A DNA stretch of 64,000 bases from Hydractinia symbiolongicarpus (lineage: Eukaryota > Cnidaria > Hydrozoa > Anthoathecata > Hydractiniidae). The position numbers were made by a program, and so were the translations under genes. Shown here in pieces: positions 1 through 9,506 of this stretch (positions are counted from its first letter, which is position 1; each line of letters starts with the position of its first letter). The stretch lies in contig NC_079880.1 of the NCBI RefSeq assembly GCF_029227915.1, forward strand, positions 7,194,001-7,258,000, in the 5' to 3' direction. The notes below the pieces were generated by a model, which did no database searches, was not told the DNA's origin, and worked only from the letters and a program-made list of their open reading frames with translations.

Positions 1-493
1 TAATTTCAGAACAGATAATTTCATTCTCTACAATTCCAATATTGTGTAACTGTTTACAAATGACCCCTTCCCAACATACTCAATTAAACCTCCTCCATGT
101 ATGTGTCTGTCCTTTCGGGTTCTAATTTCATATCCGTCAATATTAAATTGAGCAGTTGGAAAAGATTCATCCAGTTTAGTTTCTGCAAGTACGAAATAGT
201 CAGGAGAAAATTTAGACATGATCTCTCTGACGTCTATATATATTTAATTTGTTTATATTTAAGTAACCTAAAAGAGGATTATCGGGATTAGCAACTCTAA
301 GTTTACAGATACTATCGAGCGGGCTATCAGGTTCGGAATTTGAATTATGTGTTTGGTTAAGATCATCAATTTCATTTTGTAATAACAAAGGGCCATTTTG
401 TGTTTCACTTGAATCTGAAAAAACTTGTGCCTCTTGTGGTGTCTGAGTGCAAGGACCTATACCCAAGACTGGAAGTGCATGTTGTGGTATAAA
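1..493 (-). pseudogene. LINE ORF2 N-terminus: endonuclease fragment broken by two frameshifts
   Basis: Three reading-frame pieces on the minus strand line up as one protein start. The first (about 493-240) ends with LLGYLNIN, the usual opening strand of CR1/L2-type AP endonucleases. The second (about 240-70) carries DYFVLAETKLDESFP, whose ETKLD holds the metal-binding Glu, then DGYEI and HGGGL. The third (about 66-1) continues the domain with VICKQLHNIG and ENEIICSEI. The first shift falls in the TATATATAT run near 235-243 and the second in a GGGAAGGGG run (plus-strand 62-72). Both are in low-complexity runs, so true decay and sequencing or assembly error are both possible. The first piece has no ATG: its frame opens after a TAA, overlaps the end of ORF1 and could start only at a non-AUG codon or by a coupled mechanism. 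The reverse transcriptase is beyond the window. Confidence 0.8.
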
Positions 494-1839
494 AAATGAT
501 TAAGATAATATAAATAATTTTTCGCTAACATAGTCTTACCATCGTCTGTAAGGTGGATTCCATCTTTCCATAAAGAAGAGCTTTTTATGTTGTCATTATC
601 AATAAAGGTAACATCTAAAGCCTCGCATCTTTCCTTTAACAATCGGTTAATTTCATCGATTCGACTTTCGTCAACTCGTGAACACGTTATCAAGCTGGAT
701 ATAAAAACCTCTTCCACACCAGAGTTTGTACATTTTTCCGCAATTTTAATTAATCCGTTCACTATTTCGACATTAGATGCTGCACTTAGATTTTTCGACA
801 GCAAATTATTGATACCGCCATGAATGATAACAATGTCTGGTTGTTCCTCTTCTAGTGTTGGGGTTGAATAATAGTTTAAATGTTGTATGTTGGCACCCGG
901 AAAACATTTCATTCGCGCATAGCCATTATTGAGTACACGGTTGAATTCTTTCAATCTTATCCCCTTTGGAATACTATCGGATATTATTCTGACGACTTTA
1001 CTCTTTTTATCTTTAAATTTTTTCTGATTATCGTTCCGATTTTGGTTACCAAAGAAATCTTCCCGCTCCGGGTAAGGATTGATGACAGGATTCGGACGTC
1101 GACTATTTTTGTTTTGAAATTCATTTTTGTTAGTGTTATTAATTCTACAATTTTCTTTGTCATAATCGTTGACTTGAGGATTCGGGTCTTCGTTGTAAAG
1201 ACTTTTAAAACGATTATCTACATTAATTTCGCTTTTTGTATGCAAAACCCCCGAAGGAGCTTTTCTAATACTTTTCCATTCATTAGAGGTGTTTGACGGT
1301 TTTAGATCACTTGACTGCTTTTTATTAATATTGTTAAATATATCTCGAACAAGACATCGTAGATCTTTGAGTTCGTCTTTCAGAAAACTATTTTCCTCTT
1401 TCAAACGATCAACGAGAAAACTCGATTCCTTTGCTCTCAATTTATTTACCTCGTATCCAATATACTCCTTTAAGTCGTTCGTAACTCTAACAAAATTACT
1501 TAACAAATCAAAATTTCTGGACTCATTTACCTCGTGATCTAAAATACCATTATCGTAAATTTCTTCCCTATCCAAGTTTTCTTCTGGTTCTTGTAATTCT
1601 TCTTCGTGTAAAACATTTTCTACATCGACGACAAAACGGTAACTCGGTAATCCAGATCTTTCAGTTAATTTAATAACATTTTTGTCACATAAATCATCTA
1701 AAACTTTGTTTACAACTTCTACATCAAACTTTGTTATCGTTGTATTTATAACATCCTTGCTTGCTCTTTTCTTTTTCCCATGTATTTCTTTTATAGCTTG
1801 TATAACATTCAATTCTTCTACTGTATAATCTTCAGCCAT
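457..1839 (-). CDS. LINE ORF1 protein with coiled coil and SGNH/GDSL-type esterase domain (460 aa)
   Basis: Intact 460-residue frame. The start is the first ATG, with A at -3 and G at +4, a good eukaryotic context. Residues about 1-75 are charged and may form a small winged-helix-like fold (inference only). Residues about 120-170 are a Leu/Glu/Lys-rich predicted coiled coil, the usual ORF1 trimerisation element. Residues about 175-280 are a low-complexity Asn/Lys/Arg-rich linker suited to RNA binding. Residues about 281-450 match SGNH hydrolases: block I ISDSIPKG with Ser289 as the likely nucleophile (SDS in place of the usual GDS), block II FPGA with Gly315, block III HGGINNL with Asn344, and block V DGIHL with Asp426 and His429. 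All catalytic positions are therefore present. In CR1-type elements this domain is thought to act with the ORF1 ribonucleoprotein; its substrate is not settled. The stop codon lies inside the start region of ORF2. Confidence 0.85.
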   Translation of the reverse strand: MAEDYTVEELNVIQAIKEIHGKKKRASKDVINTTITKFDVEVVNKVLDDLCDKNVIKLTERSGLPSYRFVVDVENVLHEEELQEPEENLDREEIYDNGILDHEVNESRNFDLLSNFVRVTNDLKEYIGYEVNKLRAKESSFLVDRLKEENSFLKDELKDLRCLVRDIFNNINKKQSSDLKPSNTSNEWKSIRKAPSGVLHTKSEINVDNRFKSLYNEDPNPQVNDYDKENCRINNTNKNEFQNKNSRRPNPVINPYPEREDFFGNQNRNDNQKKFKDKKSKVVRIISDSIPKGIRLKEFNRVLNNGYARMKCFPGANIQHLNYYSTPTLEEEQPDIVIIHGGINNLLSKNLSAASNVEIVNGLIKIAEKCTNSGVEEVFISSLITCSRVDESRIDEINRLLKERCEALDVTFIDNDNIKSSSLWKDGIHLTDDGKTMLAKNYLYYLNHFLYHNMHFQSWV

Positions 1840-2060
1840 ATTTCAAAATAAAAATTAAACAAAAGTTATGATTTTTTAAACACGTCAAAACGTGACCGCT
1901 CTCCCGAACGAATTTCTCAATATGAAAATAAGATATATATGATAAAATATGATAAAAAGCCTAAGGGGGTCGTCTTTTCTAGAAGAGATGAAGATTTAAT
2001 AAGAAAGTATCTAACTGTACACCATTTACGGCTTTTTTACCGGTCTACGCAACTTAATAT
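1840..2060 (-). other. Probable LINE 5' untranslated region and junction with satellite
   Basis: No open frame of note. It contains a short perfect dyad at 1881-1894 (CACGT, 4-base loop, ACGTG), a near-duplicated gataaaata motif around 1940-1957, and a G/C-rich patch at 1958-1975. Satellite is recognisable from attactaag at about 2061. The bases just before it do not match the satellite, so the boundary is fairly sharp. Where the LINE 5' end lies inside this stretch cannot be fixed without other copies of the element. Confidence 0.5.
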
Positions 2061-2240
2061 ATTACTAAGTTGTATCGCTTTTAACAGTGAAAGGATTGAC
2101 TGTGGGACTTAATTGAACTGATAAGTGAGACAATTGGATTCCAAGAAATAACATTCTTTTTAATTTGATATGATTGCCGGAACTCAGCGATTACACTGAG
2201 CGCTGGGGTAGCACTTTATTTAAAAATGTAGATAAATAAG
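2061..2240 (+). repeat. Truncated, internally deleted edge monomer of arm F
   Basis: The first satellite copy next to the LINE begins in mid-monomer and lacks about 28 bp between aattgaactgat and aagtgagacaattgg. Full copies carry ttttggactatgacc and following bases there. The deletion ends share a gat microhomology. Its gcgctggggtagcact segment also breaks the dyad that most monomers keep. Decayed edge copies are typical of satellite arrays, where exchange homogenises the middle more than the margin. Confidence 0.75.
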
Positions 2241-2403
2241 TCATTTTGTACTGAGGGACCAATCCTAGCCGTTATCGCGCGCTGAAGAATTAGCTACAGT
2301 TTCAAAAAGAACACTTCATTGACTTACTAACGGTGTCAGTTCGTTTGAGTTACAACGGTTGGGTCACATATTCGTACCATCATGTATTTAGCGGTATTTC
2401 TCT

Positions 2404-3520
2404 GGTATTACTAGGTTGCATCGCTTTTAACAATGAAACAATTGACTGTGGGACTTAATTGATCTAACTTTGGACTGTGACCTGATAAATGTGATAAATG
2501 AGACATTTGGATTCCAAGAAATAACATTCTTCTTAATTTGACGTGATTGCCGGAACTCAGCGATTACACTGGGCGCTGTGGTAGCGCTTCATTTGAAAAG
2601 TTAAATAAATAAGTCATTTTTACTGCGGGACCAATCCTAGCCGTTATTATGCGCTGAAGAATTAGCGACAGTTTCAAAAACTACATTTCATTGACATTCT
2701 AACGGTGTCAATCCGCTTCAGTTACAACGGTTGCGTCACATATTTGTACCAACAGGTATTTAGCGATATTTTTCTCATAAAACTAGGTTGCATCGCTTTT
2801 AACAATGAAACGATTTACTGTGGGATTTAATTGAACTAACTTTGTACTGTGACCTGATAAATGTAATAAATGAGACATTTGGATTCCAAGAAATAACATT
2901 CTTCTTAATTTGACGTGATTGCCGGAACTCAGCGATTACACTGGGCGCTGTGGTAGCGCTTCATTTGAAAAGTTAAATAAATAAGTCATTTTTACTGCGG
3001 GACCAATCCTAGCCGTTATTACGCGCTGAAGAATTAGCGACAGTTTCAAAAACTACATTTCATTGACATTCTAACGGTGTCAGTTCGTTTGAGTTACAAC
3101 GGTTGCGTCACATATTTGTACCAACAGGTATTTAGCGATATTTTTCTCATAAAACTAGGTTGCATCGCTTTTAACAATGAAACGATTTACTGTGGGATTT
3201 AATTGAACTAACTTTGTACTGTGACCTGATAAATGTAATAAATGAGACATTTGGATTCCAAGAAATAACATTCTTCTTAATTTGACGTGATTGCCGGAAC
3301 TCAGCGATTACACTGGGCGCTGTGGTAGCGCTTCATTTGAAAAGTTAAATAAATAAGTCATTTTTACTGCGGGACCAATCCTAGCCGTTATTACGCGCTG
3401 AAGAATTAGCGACAGTTTCAAAAACTACATTTCATTGACATTCTAACGGTGTCAATCCGCTTCAGTTACAACGGTTGCGTCACATATTTGTACCAACAGG
3501 TATTTAGCGATATTTTTCTC
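2404..3520 (+). repeat. Run of near-identical adjacent monomers (372-bp unit)
   Basis: Consecutive monomers in this stretch share rare variants not seen together elsewhere: tcataaaactagg at 2775 and 3147, gtgggatttaattg, tgtaataaatgag and accaacaggtattt. Spacing is exactly 372 bp. The clearest difference is in the segment that reads cagttcgtttgag in one copy and caatccgcttcag in its neighbours. This is a recent single-monomer expansion. Confidence 0.75.
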
Positions 3521-5111
3521 ATATTACTAGGTTGCATCGCTTTTAACAATGAAACGATTTACTGTGGGACTTAATTGAACTAACTTTGTACTGTGACCTG
3601 ATAAATGTGATAAATGAGACATTTGAATTCCAAGAAATAACATTCTTCTTAATTTGACGTGATTGCCGGAACTCAGCGATTACACTGGGCGCTGGAGTAG
3701 CGCTTCATTTAAAAATTTAGATAAATAAGTCAATTTTTACTGTGGGACCAATTATAGCCGTTAGCGCGCGCTGAAGAAATAGAGACAGTTTCAAATACTA
3801 CATTTCATTGATTTTTTAACGGTGTCAGTCCGTTTGAGTTACAACGGTTGGGTCACATATTCGTACCGGCATGTATTTAGTGATTGTTACCCATGTTACT
3901 AAGTTGTATCGCTTTTAACAATGAAACGATTGACTGTGGGACTTAATTGATCTAACTTTGGACTGTGACCTGATAAATGTGATAAATGAGACAATTGGAC
4001 TTCAAGAAATAACATTCTTCTTAATTTGACGTGATTGCCGGAACTCAGCGATTACACTGGGCGCTGTGGTAGCGCTTCATTTAAAAAATTAGATAAATAA
4101 GTCATTTTTTACTGTGAGACCAATCCTAGCCGTTATAGTGCGCTGAAGAATTAGCGACAGTTTCAAAAAGTACATTTCATTTACTTTCTAACGGTGTCAG
4201 TCCGTTTGAGTTACAACGTTTGGGTCACATATTCGTACCAACATGTATTTAGCGATATTTTTCTGATATTACTAAGTTACATCGCTTTTAACAATGAAAC
4301 GATTTACTGTGGGACTTAATTGAACTAACTTTGGATTGTGACCTGATAAATGTGATAAATGAGACATTTGGACTCCAAGAAAAAACATTCTTTTTAATTT
4401 GACGTGATTGTCGAAACTGAGCGATTACACTGGGCGCTGTGGTAGCGCTTCATTTGAAAAGTTAAATAAATAAGTCATTTTTACTGTGGGACCAATCCTA
4501 GCCCTTATTGCGCGCTGAAGAAATAGCGACAGTTTCAAAAACTACTTTTCATTGACTTTCTCACGGTGTCAATCCGCTTCAGTTATAACAGTTGCGTCAC
4601 ATATTCGTACCAACATGTATTTAATGATTTTTACCGTTATTACTAAGTTGTATCGCTTTTAACAGTGAAAGGATCGACTGTGGGACTTAATTGAACTCAT
4701 TTTGGACTATGACCTTAGAAATGTGATAACTGAGACAATTGGACTTCAAGAAATAACATTCTTCCTAATTTGACATGATTGCCGGCACTCAGCGATTACA
4801 CTGAGCGCTGGGGTAGCACTTTATTTAAAAATGTAGATAAATAAGTCATTTTTTACTGTGAGACCAATCCTAGCCGTTATCGTGCGCTGAAGAATTAGCG
4901 ACAGTTTCAAAAATTACATTTCATTGACTTTCTAACGGTGTCAGTCCGTTTGAGTTACAACGGTTGGGTTACATATCCGTACCAACATGTATTTAGCGAT
5001 ATTTTTCTGATATTACTAGGTTGCATCGCTTTTAACAATGAAACGATTTACTGTGGGACTTAATTGAACTAACTTTGGATTGTGACCTGATAAATGTGAT
5101 AAATGAGACAT

Positions 5112-8100
5112 TTGGACTCCAAGAAATAACATTCTTCTTAATTTGACGTGATTGCCGGAACTCAGCGATTACACTGGGCGCTGTGGTAGCGTTTCATTTG
5201 AAAAGTTGAATAAATAAGTCATTTTTACTGTGGGACCAATCCCAGCCGTTATCGCGCGCTGAAAAAATAGCGACAGTTTTAAAAACTACATTTCATTGAC
5301 TCTCTAACGATGTCAATCCGCTTTAGTTACAACGGTTGCGTCACATGTTCGTACCATCATGTATTTAGCGATATTTTTCTGGCATTACTAGGTTGCATCG
5401 CTTTTAACAATGAAACGATTGACTGTGGGACTTAATTGATCTAACTTTTGACTGTGACCTGATAAGTGTGATAAATGAGACAATTGGACTCCAAGAAATA
5501 ACATTCTTCTTATTTTGACGTGATTGCCGAAACTCAGCGACAACATTGGGCGCTGTGGTAGCGCTTCATTTAAAAATTTAGATAAATAAGTTATTTTTAC
5601 TGTGGGACCAATCCTTGCCGTTATCGCACGCTGAAGAAATAGCGACAGTTTCAAAAACTACATTTTGTTGACTTTCTAACGGTGTTAGTCCGTTTGAGTT
5701 ACAACGGTTGCGTCACATACTTGTACCAACATGTATTTAGCAATATTTCTCCCATATTACTACGTTGCACCACTTTTAACAATAAAACGATTGACTGTGG
5801 GACTTAATTGATCTAACTTTGGACTGTGACCTTATAAATGTGATAAATGAGACAATTGGACTCCACGAAATAACATTCTTCTTAATTTGACGTGATTGCC
5901 GGAACTCAGCGATTACACTGGGCGCTGTGGTAGCGCTTCATTTGAAAGGTTAAATAAATAAGTCATTTTTACTGCGGGACCAATCCTAGCCGTTATTACG
6001 CGCTGAAGAATTAGCGACAGTTTCAAAAACTACATTTCATTGACTTACTAACGGTGTCAGTTCGTTTGAGTTACAACGGTTGGGTCACATATTCGTACCA
6101 TCATGTATTTAGCGGTATTTCTCTGGTATTACTAGGTTGCATCGCTTTTAACAATGAAACAATTGACTGTGGGACTTAATTGATCTAACTTTGGACTGGG
6201 ACCTGATAAATGTGATAAATAAGACTATTGGACTCCAAGAAATAACATTCTTCTTAATTTGACGTGATTTCCGGAACTCAGCGATTGCACTGGGCGCTGT
6301 GGTAGCGCTTCATTTAAAAATTTGGATAAATAAGTCATTTTTTACTGTGAGACCAATCCTAGCCGTTATCGCGCGCTGAAGAATTAGCGACAGTTTCAAA
6401 AAGTACATTTCATTGACTTTCTAACGGTGTCAATCCGCTTCAGTTACAACGGTTGGGTCACATATTCGTACCATCATGTATTTAGCGATATTTTTTTGGT
6501 ATTACTAGGTTGCATCGCTTTTAACTATGAAACGATTGACTGTGGGACTTAATTGATCTAACTTTGGACTGTGACCTGATAAATGTGATAACTGAGACAA
6601 TTGGACTCCAAGAAATAACATTCTTCTTAATTTGACGTGATTGCCGGAACTCAGCGATTACACTGGGCGCTGTGGTAGCGTTTCATTTGAAAAGTTGAAT
6701 AAATAAGTCATTTTTACTGTGGGACCAATCCCAGCCGTTATCGCGCGCTGAAAAAATAGCGACAGTTTTAAAAACTACATTTCATTGACTCTCTAACGAT
6801 GTCAATCCGCTTTAGTTACAACGGTTGCGTCACATGTTCGTACCATCATGTATTTAGCGATATTTTTCTGGCATTACTAGGTTGCATCGCTTTTAACAAT
6901 GAAACGATTGACTGTGGGACTTAATTGATCTAACTTTTGACTGTGACCTGATAAGTGTGATAAATGAGACAATTGGACTCCAAGAAATAACATTCTTCTT
7001 ATTTTGACGTGATTGCCGAAACTCAGCGACAACATTGGGCGCTGTGGTAGCGCTTCATTTAAAAATTTAGATAAATAAGTTATTTTTACTGTGGGACCAA
7101 TCCTTGCCGTTATCGCACGCTGAAGAAATAGCGACAGTTTCAAAAACTACATTTTGTTGACTTTCTAACGGTGTTAGTCCGTTTGAGTTACAACGGTTGC
7201 GTCACATACTTGTACCAACATGTATTTAGCAATATTTCTCCCATATTACTACGTTGCACCACTTTTAACAATAAAACGATTGACTGTGGGACTTAATTGA
7301 TCTAACTTTGGACTGTGACCTTATAAATGTGATAAATGAGACAATTGGACTCCACGAAATAACATTCTTCTTAATTTGACGTGATTGCCGGAACTCAGCG
7401 ATTACACTGGGCGCTGTGGTAGCGCTTCATTTGAAAGGTTAAATAAATAAGTCATTTTTACTGCGGGACCAATCCTAGCCGTTATTACGCGCTGAAGAAT
7501 TAGCGACAGTTTCAAAAACTACATTTCATTGACTTACTAACGGTGTCAGTTCGTTTGAGTTACAACGGTTGGGTCACATATTCGTACCATCATGTATTTA
7601 GCGGTATTTCTCTGGTATTACTAGGTTGCATCGCTTTTAACAATGAAACAATTGACTGTGGGACTTAATTGATCTAACTTTGGACTGGGACCTGATAAAT
7701 GTGATAAATAAGACTATTGGACTCCAAGAAATAACATTCTTCTTAATTTGACGTGATTTCCGGAACTCAGCGATTGCACTGGGCGCTGTGGTAGCGCTTC
7801 ATTTAAAAATTTGGATAAATAAGTCATTTTTTACTGTGAGACCAATCCTAGCCGTTATCGCGCGCTGAAGAATTAGCGACAGTTTCAAAAAGTACATTTC
7901 ATTGACTTTCTAACGGTGTCAATCCGCTTCAGTTACAACGGTTGGGTCACATATTCGTACCATCATGTATTTAGCGATATTTTTTTGGTATTACTAGGTT
8001 GCATCGCTTTTAACTATGAAACGATTGACTGTGGGACTTAATTGATCTAACTTTGGACTGTGACCTGATAAATGTGATAACTGAGACAATTGGACTCCAA

Positions 8101-8130
8101 GAAATAACATTCTTCTTAATTTGACGTGAT
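5112..8130 (+). repeat. 1489-bp tetrameric higher-order repeat, two identical-looking copies
   Basis: Bases from about 5112 to 6600 recur at +1489 (about 6601-8089) with no difference found over the stretches compared, and similarity then tails off near 8138. The unit is four monomers (4 x 372). The period is confirmed by an 88-codon open frame at 5388-5654 repeated exactly at 6877-7143, and by rare variants such as gacaacattgggcgctg. A relative of the first monomers reappears near 8950-9300. This is the freshest duplication in arm F. Confidence 0.9.
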
Positions 8131-9506
8131 TGCCGGAATTCAGCGATTGCACTGGCTGCTGTGGTACCGCTTCATTTAAAAATGTAGATAAATAAGTCAT
8201 TTTGTACAGGGGGACGAATCCTAGCCGTTATCGCGCGCTGAAGAGTTAGCGACAGTTTCAAAAAGTACATTTCATTGACTTTCTAACGGTGTCAGTACGT
8301 TTGAGTTACAACGGTTGCGTCACATATTCGTACCATCATGTATTTAGCGATATTTTTTTGGTATTACTAGGTTGCATCGCTTTTAACAATAAAACGATTG
8401 ACTGTGGGACTTAATTGATCTAACTTTGGACTGTGACCTGATAAATGTAATAAATGAGACAATTGGATTCCCAGAAATAACATTCTTCTTATATTGACGT
8501 GATTGCCGGAACTCAGCGATTACTGTGAGCGCTGGGGTAGCGCTTCATTTAAAAATTTGGATAAATAAGTCATTTTTTACTGTGAGACCAATCCTAGCCG
8601 TTATCGTGCGCTGAAGAATTAGCGACAGTTTCAAAAATTACATTTCATTGACTTTCTAACGGTGTCAGTCCGTTTGAGTTACAACGGTTGGGTTACATAT
8701 CCGTACCAACATGTATTTAGCGATATTTTTCTGATATTACTAGGTTGCATCGCTTTTAACAATGAAACGATTTACTGTGGGACTTAATTGAACTAACTTT
8801 GGATTGTGACCTGATAAATGTGATAAATGAGACATTTGGACTCCAAGAAATAACATTCTTCTTAATTTGACGTGATTGCCGGAACTCAGCGATTACACTG
8901 GGCGCTGTGGTAGCGTTTTTTGAAAAGTTGAATAAATAAGTCATTTTTACTGTGGGACCAATCCCAGCCGTTATCGCGCGCTGAAAAAATAGCGACAGTT
9001 TTAAAAACTACATTTCATTGACTTTCTAACGATGTCAATCCGCTTTAGTTACAACGGTTGCGTCACATGTTCGTACCATCATGTATTTAGCGATATTTTT
9101 CTGGCATTACTAGGTTGCATCGCTTTTAACAATGAAACGATTGACTGTGGGACTTAATTGATCTAACTTTTGACTGTGACCTGATAAATGTGATAAATGA
9201 GACAATTGGACTCCAAGAAATAACATTCTTCTTATTTTGACGTGATTGCCGAAACTCAGCGACAACATTGGGCGCTGTGGTAGCGCTTCATTTAAAAATT
9301 TAGATCAATATGTCATTTTTTACTGTTAGACCAATCCTAGCCGTTATCGCGCGCTGAAGAATTAGCAACAGTTTCAAAAAGTACATTTCATTGACTTTCT
9401 AACGGTGTCAGTACGTTTGAGTTACAACGGTTGCGTCACATATTCGTACCAACATGTATTTAGCGATATTTTTCTGATATTACTAGGTTGCATCGCTTTT
9501 AACAAT

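Larger units (their letters stand above)
1..2060 (-). mobile_element. CR1-like non-LTR retrotransposon (LINE), 5' portion, cut by the window edge
   Basis: On the minus strand this stretch reads 5' untranslated region (about 2060-1840), ORF1 (1839-457), then the start of ORF2 (about 480 to beyond position 1). An ORF1 with a coiled coil and an SGNH/GDSL-type esterase domain, followed by an endonuclease ORF2, is the architecture of CR1-clade LINEs. The reverse transcriptase and the 3' end lie outside the window, so the clade is inferred from ORF1 and the endonuclease start only. The right limit is placed where recognisable satellite begins. It is unknown whether the element inserted into the array or lies at its natural edge, because the other flank is not visible. 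ORF1 is open throughout but ORF2 is frameshifted twice, so this copy is probably not autonomous as sequenced. Confidence 0.85.

Noticed and set aside
97-1537. Plus-strand open frames at 97-291, 587-823, 880-1296 and 1289-1537
   Set aside because: They lie antisense to the LINE ORF1 and ORF2 and read as low-complexity Phe/Ile/Ser-rich shadows of those frames.
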